A stretch of DNA of 64,000 bases, from the NCBI RefSeq assembly GCF_900129785.1, contig NZ_FSRC01000002.1, forward strand, positions 806,001 to 870,000, written 5' to 3'. The translations under genes were made by a program, and so were the position numbers. This DNA comes from Algoriphagus halophilus. Its GTDB lineage: Bacteria > Bacteroidota > Bacteroidia > Cytophagales > Cyclobacteriaceae. Of the stretch, positions 26,801 to 33,429 are shown one piece after another. The notes under the pieces were generated by a model, which made no database searches, had not been told where the DNA came from, and saw nothing but the letters and a program-made list of their open reading frames with translations. Position 1 is the first letter of the stretch, and each line of letters opens with the position of its first letter.

Positions 26801-27064
26801 AATGAAAGAAAAAACCAATACAGCATCTTCATTGGAAACCTCAATGGTATAAGATCCATCCAAATCAGTGATTGTACCATTTTGAGTACCTTTTTCCAAT
26901 ACGGATACTCCAGGCATTCCTAATCCTGATTTATCAGTGATCGTTCCTTTGATTTGAGATTGTGCAAACGAACTAATCGCAAAAGTCACAACCAAAAAAA
27001 TCATAAGGCCTGCCCTCCTTATCAAGGAGTTTCGGTCTGGGATTCTTTGTAAAACTTGTTCCAT
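23825..27064 (-). CDS. SusC/RagA-family TonB-dependent receptor
   Basis: A 1079-residue outer-membrane channel. After the signal segment (ending SSFAQ, about residue 35) comes a carboxypeptidase-regulatory-like domain (GTITDKSGLGMPGVSVLEKG). Then the SusC signature LEQVVVVGYGTQKK, the plug domain (VMQGLQGMSPGLNI, DPLIIIDGI, ASAAIYGARAAFGVILITTKKG) and a 22-strand-type barrel ending in a short FAFGINIDL. It imports the ligand held by SusD using TonB energy. It heads the four-gene operon susC-susD-phosphodiesterase-betA. The promoter and a palindromic operator are readable 81-125 bases upstream of the ATG. Confidence 0.93.
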   Translation of the reverse strand: MEQVLQRIPDRNSLIRRAGLMIFLVVTFAISSFAQSQIKGTITDKSGLGMPGVSVLEKGTQNGTITDLDGSYTIEVSNEDAVLVFSFIGYKTMEQPVRGNSIIDLTFEEEDTLLEQVVVVGYGTQKKVNVTGAVDQLAGEEIADRPIANVMQGLQGMSPGLNITYQGGRPGSVPNINIRGFTSINGGDPLIIIDGIAGNNSDLLRLNPSDIESYSVLRDAASAAIYGARAAFGVILITTKKGTSGNQRITYNNYFAWGRPSVLPEPVTDPYIHSRVLETSTNNTPWDYVNYSDAHYQWAKERSEDPSIEDTRLDPNNPNRWAYMGNYDWYDYFFNKSSFSTNHSLAISGNSGGKMPMGYYVSGDYTNENGLNKLADDYWKRYSLRARVTAKPLKWLDVDNNLNIYQTKREDPTNNITSVYNLRPIDVAVNPDGTWANTETGRLAARLVDGGENQENMFGFQNILGATGTMLNGDLIFKGTASFKREQWKYHWDRKKYNIGFGPEDIRTEGGDGSVIERNGTLNTTILDFYGRYSKTLGKHNFGILAGYNQENYDYSTIQAERRVLISSSLPYIGLTTGESFITPSYSAYSVRSLFGRINYTFNDKYILEVNGRYDGSSRFPSDNRWGFFPSVSASWLMMDEGFFQPLTNVISTFKVRASYGSLGNQNVANFGYIQALPTNLSSYLIDGSKKTIITSAPSLAVDPNFYTWEEVISTNVGLDFGFLGDRISGTFDYFIRDTKGMLTDPVELPGVLGTAPPKQNAADLRTKGFDLSIGYRDQVGSTSNPVTFGVKMILSDSRSTITKFQNEQNLFSNWRVGQEVGELWGLESDGLFANEDEIAQLDQTSIVPWGALDIVPGWPKYVDQDNDGKIERGQSQDDPKDLRLIGNTTARYRYGANINVGWSGFDLSIFLQGVAKRDYYPSRYLFWGPYQQPYGNVYPWNLDFYRAEADGADLLAQHSQSYIEAGLAEQNLDSSYPVLQSWLADANYGAGLDIPQTNYLLSGAYLRLKNITLGYSLPQVLTDRLNVTKVRFYVTGENLYEISAIKKYVDPESVNASSGDANSYPFQRKFAFGINIDL

Positions 27065-27144
27065 ATAGTATTGAATTGAATTGTTTCTATTTCAAATTTT
27101 CTATTCCAAAACGGTTAAAAAATCGCCAATTTAACCTAGAATTT

Positions 27145-27162
27145 ATTGAACATTCATTCAAT
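27145..27162 (-). promoter_or_regulatory. Palindromic operator overlapping the susC -7 box
   Basis: ATTGAACATTCATTCAAT on the plus strand, with 6-bp arms ATTGAA/TTCAAT. It shares ATTGAA and CATTCAAT with the near-perfect site at 28438-28455. On the minus strand the operator begins exactly 4 bases after the first base of the -7 element, the same register as at the metallophosphoesterase and betB promoters. Likely target of the TetR protein encoded at 28536; a repressor here would block polymerase. Confidence 0.78.
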
Positions 27163-27189
27163 ATTAAATATTGCAATTTAAAAATCAAA
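27159..27189 (-). promoter_or_regulatory. Bacteroidota-type promoter of the susC operon
   Basis: On the minus strand: -33 element TTTG (27189-27186), a 19-base spacer, and -7 element TAATATTG (27166-27159; one mismatch to TAnnTTTG). The last three bases of the -7 box are part of the operator. This places the transcript start about 85 bases upstream of the susC ATG. Confidence 0.7.
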
Positions 27190-27371
27190 GCAATTAAATT
27201 TCATTTTTAATTAGTTAATGATAATTTAATACTAGGTCGTAGAAATTAATCCTGAAGAAATGGATCAATAATAAAAAGCTAGAAATTGAAGTTTTTCCAC
27301 AAAAAATTGACCCATTGATTATTTAAATCTGCTTATTTGCAGTTTTTGAATCATTGAATGGAATTATATAG

Positions 27372-27404
27372 AAAAACATAAGCCACCCTTAAATGATGGC
27401 TTAT
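27372..27404 (-). terminator. Terminator after the metallophosphoesterase
   Basis: 8-bp stem ATAAGCCA (27378-27385) / TGGCTTAT (27397-27404), followed on the minus strand by GTTTTTC. It separates this gene from the susC operon, consistent with two promoters sharing one operator type. Confidence 0.75.
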
Positions 27405-27437
27405 TAGATAATTGTCAATCCAGAAAAATATGGTTTT

Positions 27438-28334
27438 TTATCTCAGAGGAAAATATTCATTTTCCACCTGACCATCTTCATATAATTTCAAGATGGCATA
27501 TCCAGGAGGAGTCTCTAAGTAATACTGTTTTCCTGCAGATTCTTTGTCTCCATCCCCCCACCAAAAACCACTCAGAGATCCATTGCAAAAATAGTGTACA
27601 TCATTGTACCAGGTTCTGTCCAACAAATGTTGATGACCACTTAAGCACACTCGAACTTTATCTTTATGTTGATAGAATAATTTTTTTAATTCTTTATGAT
27701 CCTTATGCTGTCCCCCAACCAAAGCATTGGTAATAGAAGTAATTGGAAAGTGAGACATGATCAAAGTCGGAGTATTTGCAGCAAGCTGACTTAGGTCACT
27801 TTCTAACCAGTTCATCTGCACTTCACCTAGGCTGATTCCCTCGTGATTTCCATCCAAAATGATAAAATGCCAACCGTTTTTATCAAAGCTGTAATAAAGG
27901 GATGGCATTCCTAAACGCTCCACTACATAGGGTTTCCCATACATAGGCTCCTGATCCTTATCAGCGACGTCCCACCAAGGATCATGGTTACCAATGCAAC
28001 TGTAGACCTCACTTTCTTTGATTTCATCCCGAAATTGATCCCAAACTTCCCATTGTGCAATAACTCGATCCTTTGTTACTCCTTCATACGAAGCATCATG
28101 AATGCTATCTCCTCCATTTAAGTAAAAATCTGGTTGATGCTTTTTTACAATTTTCAACCAGTCAATGGCTCTAGAAGGGACATCCTCTTCAGGCCGAATA
28201 TGCACATCTGTGATATGGGCTACTGTTAAAACAGGTTTCTTACCCATTTTTTTCTCTTCAGCAGATGAAACCGCCGGTAATCCGATCCCTGCCGATACCA
28301 GTCCAGCATTGGTTAAAAACTTTCTTCTATTCAT
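27438..28334 (-). CDS. Exported calcineurin-type metallophosphoesterase
   Basis: A 298-residue metallophosphoesterase. The leader MNRRKFLTNAG...PAVSSA looks like a Tat-type signal (RRKFL). Metal ligands appear in order: HITDVHI (Asp43, His45), NGGDSIHD (Asp76), GNHD (Asn116-His117), SHFP and GHQH. The family includes glycerophosphodiesterases and phosphatases such as GpdQ/CpdA. Its promoter carries the same operator as susC and betB, so a role in freeing choline or glycerol phosphate from phosphodiesters is likely. Substrate not proven. It is divergent from the tetR gene, with 201 bases between them. Confidence 0.82.
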   Translation of the reverse strand: MNRRKFLTNAGLVSAGIGLPAVSSAEEKKMGKKPVLTVAHITDVHIRPEEDVPSRAIDWLKIVKKHQPDFYLNGGDSIHDASYEGVTKDRVIAQWEVWDQFRDEIKESEVYSCIGNHDPWWDVADKDQEPMYGKPYVVERLGMPSLYYSFDKNGWHFIILDGNHEGISLGEVQMNWLESDLSQLAANTPTLIMSHFPITSITNALVGGQHKDHKELKKLFYQHKDKVRVCLSGHQHLLDRTWYNDVHYFCNGSLSGFWWGDGDKESAGKQYYLETPPGYAILKLYEDGQVENEYFPLR

Positions 28335-28437
28335 ATTCTACTTAAATCAATATTTTCATGTCCATAACAAAACCTCACCGAAAGCCATGAAAATCAGCAT
28401 TTTTTGAATTATTTTTATTTTTAGATCAGCAATTTCT

Positions 28438-28455
28438 ATTGAATGACCATTCAAT
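28438..28455. promoter_or_regulatory. Perfect palindromic operator between metallophosphoesterase and tetR
   Basis: ATTGAATGACCATTCAAT: 8-bp arms with a 2-base centre. Its 16-base core TTGAATGACCATTCAA recurs exactly, in reverse orientation, at 52756-52771 upstream of betB. It sits 81 bases before the tetR ATG and overlaps the -7 box of the divergent metallophosphoesterase, so the TetR protein could repress both itself and the enzyme. Confidence 0.82.
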
Positions 28456-28482
28456 ATTATATATTGTAAAACTCAAAACAAA
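28452..28482 (-). promoter_or_regulatory. Promoter of the metallophosphoesterase
   Basis: Minus strand: TTTG (28482-28479), a 19-base spacer, TAATATTG (28459-28452). Spacing, -7 sequence and operator register are identical to the susC promoter. Confidence 0.7.
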
Positions 28483-28535
28483 AGAATTTACTCTAATTAA
28501 AGAGCACATTAACTTTATTTTAATAATTAATTTAC

Positions 28536-29120
28536 ATGGCAACAAAGGTTTCTGCTGATAGAAAAAGAGAAATAATTGAAGGATTTTATCAGCTTTCCAA
28601 AGAAAATGGAATTGAGAACACATCCATTGCCAAAATCGGAAAACACCTAGGAATGCCTCCTAGTTTGATTATGCATTATTTCCCCACTAGGGACATATTA
28701 ATATCCAATCTCATATCCTTTATCCTAAAGAGATTATTGCAAATTTATACACCTATTATCAAGGAATTGAGGGTTCAAAACTATACTGATCCTCATACAT
28801 TTGTGGAGCGAATGTTTTCTAGAGATTGGAACCTGTTAATTGATGATGGGGTATTTTATAGTTGCTTTAGTTTGATTTTCAGGAATGACACCATTAAGCG
28901 GGAATACCGAAACCTTCATCTCAAACTCAGAGAAAATTTGAAGGAGATTCTTGATCAAGATGAAAAATTGAATAAAAAAGATACTGCACTACTTTCTGAG
29001 CAAATCTTTGTAGTAGTAGAAGGGGCTTACTATTATTTATCCATGATTGATGATCAAGAACTTTATGAGCAAAAAGTGGAGATTTTTAAAAACCAGGTTT
29101 ACGATTTGCTAAGAGGATGA
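28536..29120 (+). CDS. TetR-family regulator, BetI-like candidate
   Basis: A 194-residue regulator. The N-terminal TetR DNA-binding domain covers about residues 8-55 (KREIIEGFYQLSKENG, TSIAKIGKHLGMPPSLIMHYFPTRDIL). The recognition-helix ending IMHYF resembles BetI, which has ISHYF, more than the usual YYHF of TetR proteins. The C-terminal ligand domain is not otherwise diagnostic. A perfect palindrome lies 81 bases upstream of the start, and matching sites lie at susC and betB, pointing to a choline-responsive repressor. Assignment to BetI function is inferred from targets and one motif, so no gene symbol is given. Confidence 0.72.
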   Translation: MATKVSADRKREIIEGFYQLSKENGIENTSIAKIGKHLGMPPSLIMHYFPTRDILISNLISFILKRLLQIYTPIIKELRVQNYTDPHTFVERMFSRDWNLLIDDGVFYSCFSLIFRNDTIKREYRNLHLKLRENLKEILDQDEKLNKKDTALLSEQIFVVVEGAYYYLSMIDDQELYEQKVEIFKNQVYDLLRG

Positions 29121-29141
29121 GTTCCTTCTCACACCCATTTT

Positions 29142-29687
29142 TTAAAACCGTTTCGCAATTCCCACAGCAAATACCGTCACATCATAAATATTTGACCTTA
29201 CATCTTGGGACAAAACAGCGACCATCTCCCAGCCATTTGAAATTTCTACTCCATATTCCAAACTTAAACGGGACACAAAATAATTTTCACCTTTGGCAAA
29301 TTCGCCACCAAAGCCAAGGGAAACATTCCAGTGTTTTCCAAACTTATAGGACCCTGTAATGGTGGGGGCGATAGGTCTTTCACGTTCTACCACTCCATCT
29401 TCTTCTCCAGTTTCTATAAAGTAATTCTCGTTGACAAAATCTGTCTGTATTCCCAAGGCAAACTTTTTTGAAAACCAATAACTGTAATCCAATGCAAAAG
29501 AGGGGACCATAGTAAATTGCTTTTTCCCTTCACTAGATCTACCCTGACCAATTCTGGAATGTCCCAATAATAAGGCAACAACGTGTTTTCCCTCCTCCGT
29601 TTCCTTTTCTATCTCTTCCTGTGCTTTCAATTCCGAAAAAGAACCTAGAATTAAAAGAATGATTGTAAAGTGAAAAATCCTATTCAT
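29142..29687 (-). CDS. Outer-membrane beta-barrel protein (181 aa)
   Basis: Exported barrel-like protein with a signal peptide MNRIFHFTIILLILGSFSELKAQ. Strands such as FALDYSYWFSKKFALGIQTDF and WNVSLGFGGEFAKGENYFVSRLSLEYGVEI alternate polar and aromatic residues, and it ends in GIAKRF with a terminal Phe typical of BAM substrates. The start at 29687 is chosen because the longer frame to 29834 overlaps the upstream gene and lacks a leader. It converges on tetR. Function unknown. Confidence 0.62.
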   Translation of the reverse strand: MNRIFHFTIILLILGSFSELKAQEEIEKETEEGKHVVALLLGHSRIGQGRSSEGKKQFTMVPSFALDYSYWFSKKFALGIQTDFVNENYFIETGEEDGVVERERPIAPTITGSYKFGKHWNVSLGFGGEFAKGENYFVSRLSLEYGVEISNGWEMVAVLSQDVRSNIYDVTVFAVGIAKRF

Positions 29688-29788
29688 GTGGTAATAGTTA
29701 AAAGCTCGCATTAAATTACAAATGAACTGGAAACGAAAAAAGCAGGACCATGATCCTGCTTTATTTTCCTGCGTAAAATAAAGGAATG

Positions 29789-30313
29789 TTAACGTGCATT
29801 TTTTGATAGAGTCATCTCGAAAAACTGATACCAATTCTCTCCTTGCTTGATTTCACCAATTTCAAACCAAGTTCCTTGCTCATCAACTTGAATGATGTAA
29901 CGCATGTTTTCCATAGGATACCAATAGAAATCGCCATTTATGGTTTCTGCTTTGAACTCTCCTTTTCGTCCGTTTTGTAAGTAAGATTGAAAGGAATAGT
30001 GATCTTGTTCTCCTCCAAAGGTGATAATTGCCATCGCATTGTGAATGATTTGATCTTGAGCTTTCCCCTGTCCTTCAATCAAAATTGCCGTTGAGTCCAA
30101 TTTAAACTGAATGTTTTCCGTTTGGGTAAACTCATGCCTTTGCCGATCAGCTCCCATCATCCATCCACTTCCTGACCATGAACCGATTAGGTGCTGAAGT
30201 GAAGTGATCGCTTGTTTTGAAACGAGATCTGTTTCTACGTCTTGAGAAAACGCTTGGTACTGAACTCCTGTAAGAATCCAGATTGCTAACATAATTTTAA
30301 ATAAATTTTTCAT
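29789..30313 (-). CDS. Secreted protein of unknown function, DUF1579-like
   Basis: A 174-residue secreted protein (signal peptide ending QAFSQ, residue 24). The mature part starts with LQHLIGSWSGSGWMMG and continues as a predicted beta barrel (GHMGADRQRHEF-type turn, ILIEGQGKAQ, YSFQSYLQNGRKGEF, MRYIIQVDEQGTWFEIGE). This resembles the heme-binding-like/DUF1579 fold. It is preceded by a palindrome (30324-30338) that matches one upstream of the winged-helix regulator operon, so it is probably part of that regulon. Confidence 0.55.
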   Translation of the reverse strand: MKNLFKIMLAIWILTGVQYQAFSQDVETDLVSKQAITSLQHLIGSWSGSGWMMGADRQRHEFTQTENIQFKLDSTAILIEGQGKAQDQIIHNAMAIITFGGEQDHYSFQSYLQNGRKGEFKAETINGDFYWYPMENMRYIIQVDEQGTWFEIGEIKQGENWYQFFEMTLSKNAR

Positions 30314-30323
30314 TTGTAAACTG

Positions 30324-30338
30324 GTTTATATTATAAAC
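30324..30338. promoter_or_regulatory. Operator-like palindrome upstream of the 29789 gene
   Basis: GTTTATATTATAAAC, 7-bp arms with a single-base centre. It matches 13 of 15 positions with GTTTACTTTATAAAC at 31250-31264, in front of the winged-helix regulator operon. It sits 11 bases before the ATG at 30313. Confidence 0.65.
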
Positions 30339-30355
30339 TAAAATGACAAAAAATT

Positions 30356-30643
30356 TTACTCGATGTAATTCTTTAAATTTTCTACATAGGCTTCAAAAGC
30401 CTTTACCCCTTTGGAAGTGATTTTACAGGTGGTCAAAGGTCTTTTTCCCTTAAATGACTTATGGATTTTGATATAACCCGCCTTTTCGAGTTTATCCAAT
30501 TGAACACTCAGGTTACCCGCAGTCGCTTCCGTTTTTTCCTTTAAGAAAGTAAACTCTGCTTCCTCCAATCCTATTAACAATGACATAACTGCCAGCCTTA
30601 ATTGAGAGTGAAGAAGAGGATCTAGTGGCTTAAACACGTTCAC
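30356..30643 (-). CDS. Winged-helix transcriptional regulator (HTH_34 type)
   Basis: A 95-residue one-domain regulator starting at GTG 30643. The sequence LDPLLHSQLRLAVMSLLI, then ATAGNLSVQLDKLEKAGYIKIHKSFKGKRPLTTCKITSKG in part, is the standard MarR-like winged helix of short regulators paired with membrane proteins. The preceding membrane-protein gene overlaps it by 14 bases, so they are translated from one transcript. Two matching palindromes flank this region and are its likely targets, implying autoregulation. Confidence 0.8.
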   Translation of the reverse strand: MNVFKPLDPLLHSQLRLAVMSLLIGLEEAEFTFLKEKTEATAGNLSVQLDKLEKAGYIKIHKSFKGKRPLTTCKITSKGVKAFEAYVENLKNYIE

Positions 30644-31205
30644 GGTAGTTTTTTTTCAAATAATATCCTGGCACAAGATATCCCAAAATGATGGCAATCC
30701 CTGCTACTAGATACTGATCCATGACCGGTAATGTAAAAGCAATGATGGCTCCCACTCCGAGGATTACTCCACCCAGTTTGACTAAGTTGACACGAATAAG
30801 TGTACCCGTAACAAACATTCCCAAAGCAGCCAAAATTAAAATCACAGGATTCTGATTGAATTCCAAAATATTCATAAATCCCAACACGATGATAATTCCA
30901 ACAAACACAGCTATCCACAATTGGCCAATCACGATGTCCAGATGAGTTTTGACTCTTGCCTTTTTCCCTTTTCGAATACCATATACCGTACTTACAATCG
31001 TCGTTGGAATCACCAATAGCCAAATCAAATAGGAGTTTGCTACCCCCGCCTTCATCAAAGCATAATGCCCTAAATTACAGATGGATATCGTCCACCCCCA
31101 TAGTAGAATCTGAAAACTTCCATCTCCAGCTACTTCCCTTTTCGCTTTTCTGATCATGTCAGTAATCAGCGCTAAAGAATCTTTACTGCTTAACTCTTTT
31201 TCCAT
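30630..31205 (-). CDS. Multi-pass membrane protein coupled to the winged-helix regulator
   Basis: A 191-residue inner-membrane protein with about five to six hydrophobic segments (residues about 29-45, 55-72, 92-112, 115-135, 142-180) and a basic C-terminus (YYLKKNYRERV). Its stop overlaps the regulator start, the usual arrangement for a membrane partner of this regulator class. No transport or enzyme motif is visible. Promoter and operator lie within 70 bases upstream. Confidence 0.65.
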   Translation of the reverse strand: MEKELSSKDSLALITDMIRKAKREVAGDGSFQILLWGWTISICNLGHYALMKAGVANSYLIWLLVIPTTIVSTVYGIRKGKKARVKTHLDIVIGQLWIAVFVGIIIVLGFMNILEFNQNPVILILAALGMFVTGTLIRVNLVKLGGVILGVGAIIAFTLPVMDQYLVAGIAIILGYLVPGYYLKKNYRERV

Positions 31206-31240
31206 AATAGTTTTTTGTTTTCTTGCTATAACGGGATAAA

Positions 31241-31273
31241 TATAAATAGGTTTACTTTATAAACCTATTTATA
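31241..31273. promoter_or_regulatory. Long perfect palindrome upstream of the regulator operon
   Basis: 14-bp arms TATAAATAGGTTTA (31241-31254) / TAAACCTATTTATA (31260-31273) with a 5-base centre. The inner 15 bases match the palindrome at 30324-30338. It lies 36 bases before the ATG at 31205 and is the probable autoregulatory operator. Confidence 0.75.
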
Positions 31274-31347
31274 TACAAATATTTATGAATCAATTGTTTG
31301 AAACGAAGAAAGATGCCTAATTTTAATAATAAAGGAATATACTATTT

Positions 31348-31800
31348 ATGAAAGATATCTTTGATCCAGCTGTCACTGCTGAATTAGTAAACAGGATCAA
31401 CCAATTGACACCTGAAACTCAAGGACTTTGGGGAAAAATGAGTGTAGACCAAATGCTTGCACATTGTAATGTGGCCTACGAAATGGCATTTACTGATAAA
31501 CATGCAAAACCTAATGCGTTTGTTCGGTTTCTCCTTAGGACTTTTGTGAAAAAAGGTGTTGTCAATGAAAAACCCTATCCAAAAAATATCAGAACCGCTC
31601 CTGCTTTTATCATTGCTGACTCTAGAAATTTCAATGAGGAAAAGGAACGTTTGATTGGTTACTTGAATCATACGCTAGAATTGGGAAAGGAACACTTTGA
31701 AGGAAAAGCATCTATTTCCTTTGGGCCAATGTCTGCTCAAGAATGGAATAATCAATTCTATAAACATTTGGATCATCATCTGAATCAATTTGGCGTATGA
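31348..31800 (+). CDS. DUF1569 (DinB-superfamily) protein
   Basis: A 150-residue cytoplasmic protein with the DinB-like metal-site histidines: MLAHCNVAYEM near the start and HLDHHLNQFG at the end. SVDQMLAHC and the closing QFYKHLDHHL are typical of DUF1569. DinB-fold proteins are often thiol-dependent transferases, but no substrate can be read. The downstream VOC gene overlaps it by 4 bases (ATGA), so the two are translationally coupled. Confidence 0.75.
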   Translation: MKDIFDPAVTAELVNRINQLTPETQGLWGKMSVDQMLAHCNVAYEMAFTDKHAKPNAFVRFLLRTFVKKGVVNEKPYPKNIRTAPAFIIADSRNFNEEKERLIGYLNHTLELGKEHFEGKASISFGPMSAQEWNNQFYKHLDHHLNQFGV

Positions 31801-32168
31801 ATCATCCAGCAAAATCAATTCGAACATTTATAGGAGCCAAAAATTTCGAAGAGAGTACGCGATTTTACCAAACCCTAGGTTTTACTGTAAAACCTCTAAG
31901 CAAAGGGTTCTCATTAGTGACTGTTAAGGAAAATATCTGCTTTTATCTACAGGACTATTATTTCAAAGAATGGTGTGAAAACTGCATGATTTTTTTGGAA
32001 GTGGAGCAGCTGGAATCTTATTGGGAAGCTATGAAAGTGCTTGGTCTTCCAGATAAGTTTAAAGGAGTCAAGTTGAGCACCATCAAACATGAAGAATGGG
32101 GAAGTGAGTTTTTTCTTCACGATCCAGCAGGAGTTCTATGGCACTTTGGAGTGTTTAAAAACAACTAA
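31797..32168 (+). CDS. Glyoxalase/bleomycin-resistance (VOC) family protein
   Basis: A 123-residue single VOC domain: IRTFIGAKNFEESTRFYQTLGFTV in the first beta-alpha-beta unit and EFFLHDPAGVLWHFG in the last. VOC proteins use paired metal-binding strands for isomerase, dioxygenase or drug-binding roles. The specific reaction is unknown. Coupling to the DinB-fold neighbour hints at a shared detoxification role. Confidence 0.75.
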   Translation: MNHPAKSIRTFIGAKNFEESTRFYQTLGFTVKPLSKGFSLVTVKENICFYLQDYYFKEWCENCMIFLEVEQLESYWEAMKVLGLPDKFKGVKLSTIKHEEWGSEFFLHDPAGVLWHFGVFKNN

Positions 32169-32233
32169 GGATTACTTTTTTATTTGCCTTAAAATCAGTA
32201 GTTTAGTTCAACTAACACTAAACCAAATTTCTT

Positions 32234-32842
32234 ATGAAAAAATTAACCTCACTATTTTTGATCTTATTTTTTGTAGGGGTTGGAGCAATGGCTCAAAACT
32301 CTAGTGGGCCAGCAGCCATGAATCAAATGTTGTCTAAAAATGTAAAATATCCAGCAGAGGTCAGGGCAGAGAATAAGTCTGGATTTGTCACTTTATCCAT
32401 ATCCATTGATGATTCTGGTTATCCCATGGGAGAGCCTACCGTTTATTCTTCTCATGAAAAATTATCTGAAGAAATACTAAGAACCTATGCACTGGTAAAA
32501 GAAAAATGGGATCCTAGTTTTTTAGATGGAAAAAAGACCGGTGAAGATTACTTGATGACTTTTGAGTTCCGCTTGAGCCAAGGTGGTGAGTTTATAAAAA
32601 ATCCATTGACAAAGTATAAAACTCCTGAAAAAGTGGATCATCTTGCTGCATTAAATAAAGCAATTGAGGAAAACCCCTATTCTTCCAAACTATATCATGA
32701 AAGAGGGGAGTATTACCAAATGATTGGAGAAAACTGGCTTTCAAAATTAGACTTCAATCAAAGTTCATTTCTAAAAAATCAAGAGATAACCCATGTAGTG
32801 ATTGTGGGATATGGAGCATCCAATCATCCAAAATCACTTTAA
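32234..32842 (+). CDS. Periplasmic TonB C-terminal-like protein
   Basis: A 202-residue exported protein, signal peptide ending GAMAQ near residue 21. Residues about 30-115 resemble the TonB C-terminal domain (KNVKYPAEVRAENKSGFVTLSISIDDSGYP). A helical tail follows with a TPR-like repeat (ALNKAIEENPYSSKLYHERGEYYQMIGENW). There is no membrane anchor of the TonB type, so it is probably a soluble relative, not the energy transducer. Followed by a strong terminator. Confidence 0.68.
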   Translation: MKKLTSLFLILFFVGVGAMAQNSSGPAAMNQMLSKNVKYPAEVRAENKSGFVTLSISIDDSGYPMGEPTVYSSHEKLSEEILRTYALVKEKWDPSFLDGKKTGEDYLMTFEFRLSQGGEFIKNPLTKYKTPEKVDHLAALNKAIEENPYSSKLYHERGEYYQMIGENWLSKLDFNQSSFLKNQEITHVVIVGYGASNHPKSL

Positions 32843-32864
32843 AAGATTAGCAATTGTTAAGCCT

Positions 32865-32896
32865 AAGGAGAACTGATTACAGTTCTCCTTTTTTAT
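32865..32896 (+). terminator. Terminator after the TonB-like gene
   Basis: 11-bp stem AAGGAGAACTG (32865-32875) / CAGTTCTCCTT (32880-32890), 4-base loop, T tract to about 32894. It also shows that the open frame starting at 32854 is not the true start of the next gene. Confidence 0.9.
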
Positions 32897-32955
32897 TATC
32901 CATTAGGTTTTGGTTTATGTACTTCAAGGCTACCTTTGTATCAAATTCTATTAAA

Positions 32956-33429
32956 ATGAAGTGCCTTTATTCAATTTTTACTCTCTTTTTTCTAGTCCTT
33001 CTAAGCTCTTGTTCCAATCAGGAAGTAACGAAAAAAGACGTGGTAGAAACAACTGATGATATACAGGAGCAATTACGCGAGGGGTTACCAATTGGAGACA
33101 ACTCCAGAACCTCCTTGGATTGGAATGGGACTTATTCAGGGATCGTACCCTGCGCTGACTGCGAAGGGATAGAAACCACCCTGACACTCAATCAGGATAT
33201 GACCTATTTCATAGTCACCAATTATTTAGGGAGGAATGATGCTTTGGAAGAAACCTTCAACGGAACCTTCAAATGGGATGAAACTGGTTCGAAAATATTC
33301 TTAGAAGGCGTAAAGTATGCTCCAAACCAATATAAAATCGGTGAAAATCAAATTTGGCAATTAGACAAATCAGGCAATATGATTACTGGAGACTTGGCCG
33401 ACCATTACATCCTTTACAAAAAACCTTGA
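32956..33429 (+). CDS. NlpE-like lipoprotein
   Basis: A 157-residue lipoprotein (LLSSC, Cys18) with the NlpE N-terminal signature WNGTYSGIVPCADCEGIETTLTL, including the CxxC pair. NlpE-type proteins sense envelope stress and copper in Proteobacteria; in Bacteroidota the role is not established. The ATG at 32956 is chosen because it begins the lipoprotein signal and lies beyond the preceding terminator. Its stop directly abuts that of the convergent oxyR. Confidence 0.8.
   Translation: MKCLYSIFTLFFLVLLSSCSNQEVTKKDVVETTDDIQEQLREGLPIGDNSRTSLDWNGTYSGIVPCADCEGIETTLTLNQDMTYFIVTNYLGRNDALEETFNGTFKWDETGSKIFLEGVKYAPNQYKIGENQIWQLDKSGNMITGDLADHYILYKKP

Larger units (their letters stand above)
27065..27437. 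other. Intergenic region carrying the susC promoter and the upstream gene's terminator
   Basis: 373 bases without a gene. From right to left on the minus strand it holds the terminator of the metallophosphoesterase, a direct repeat TTGAAT (27346-27351, 27354-27359) resembling an operator half-site, then the susC promoter with its operator (listed separately), and an 80-base AT-rich leader. Confidence 0.7.

Noticed and set aside
27346..27359. Fourth copy of the TTGAATG operator
   Set aside because: Only a direct repeat of the half-site TTGAAT, not a palindrome, and not placed over a promoter.
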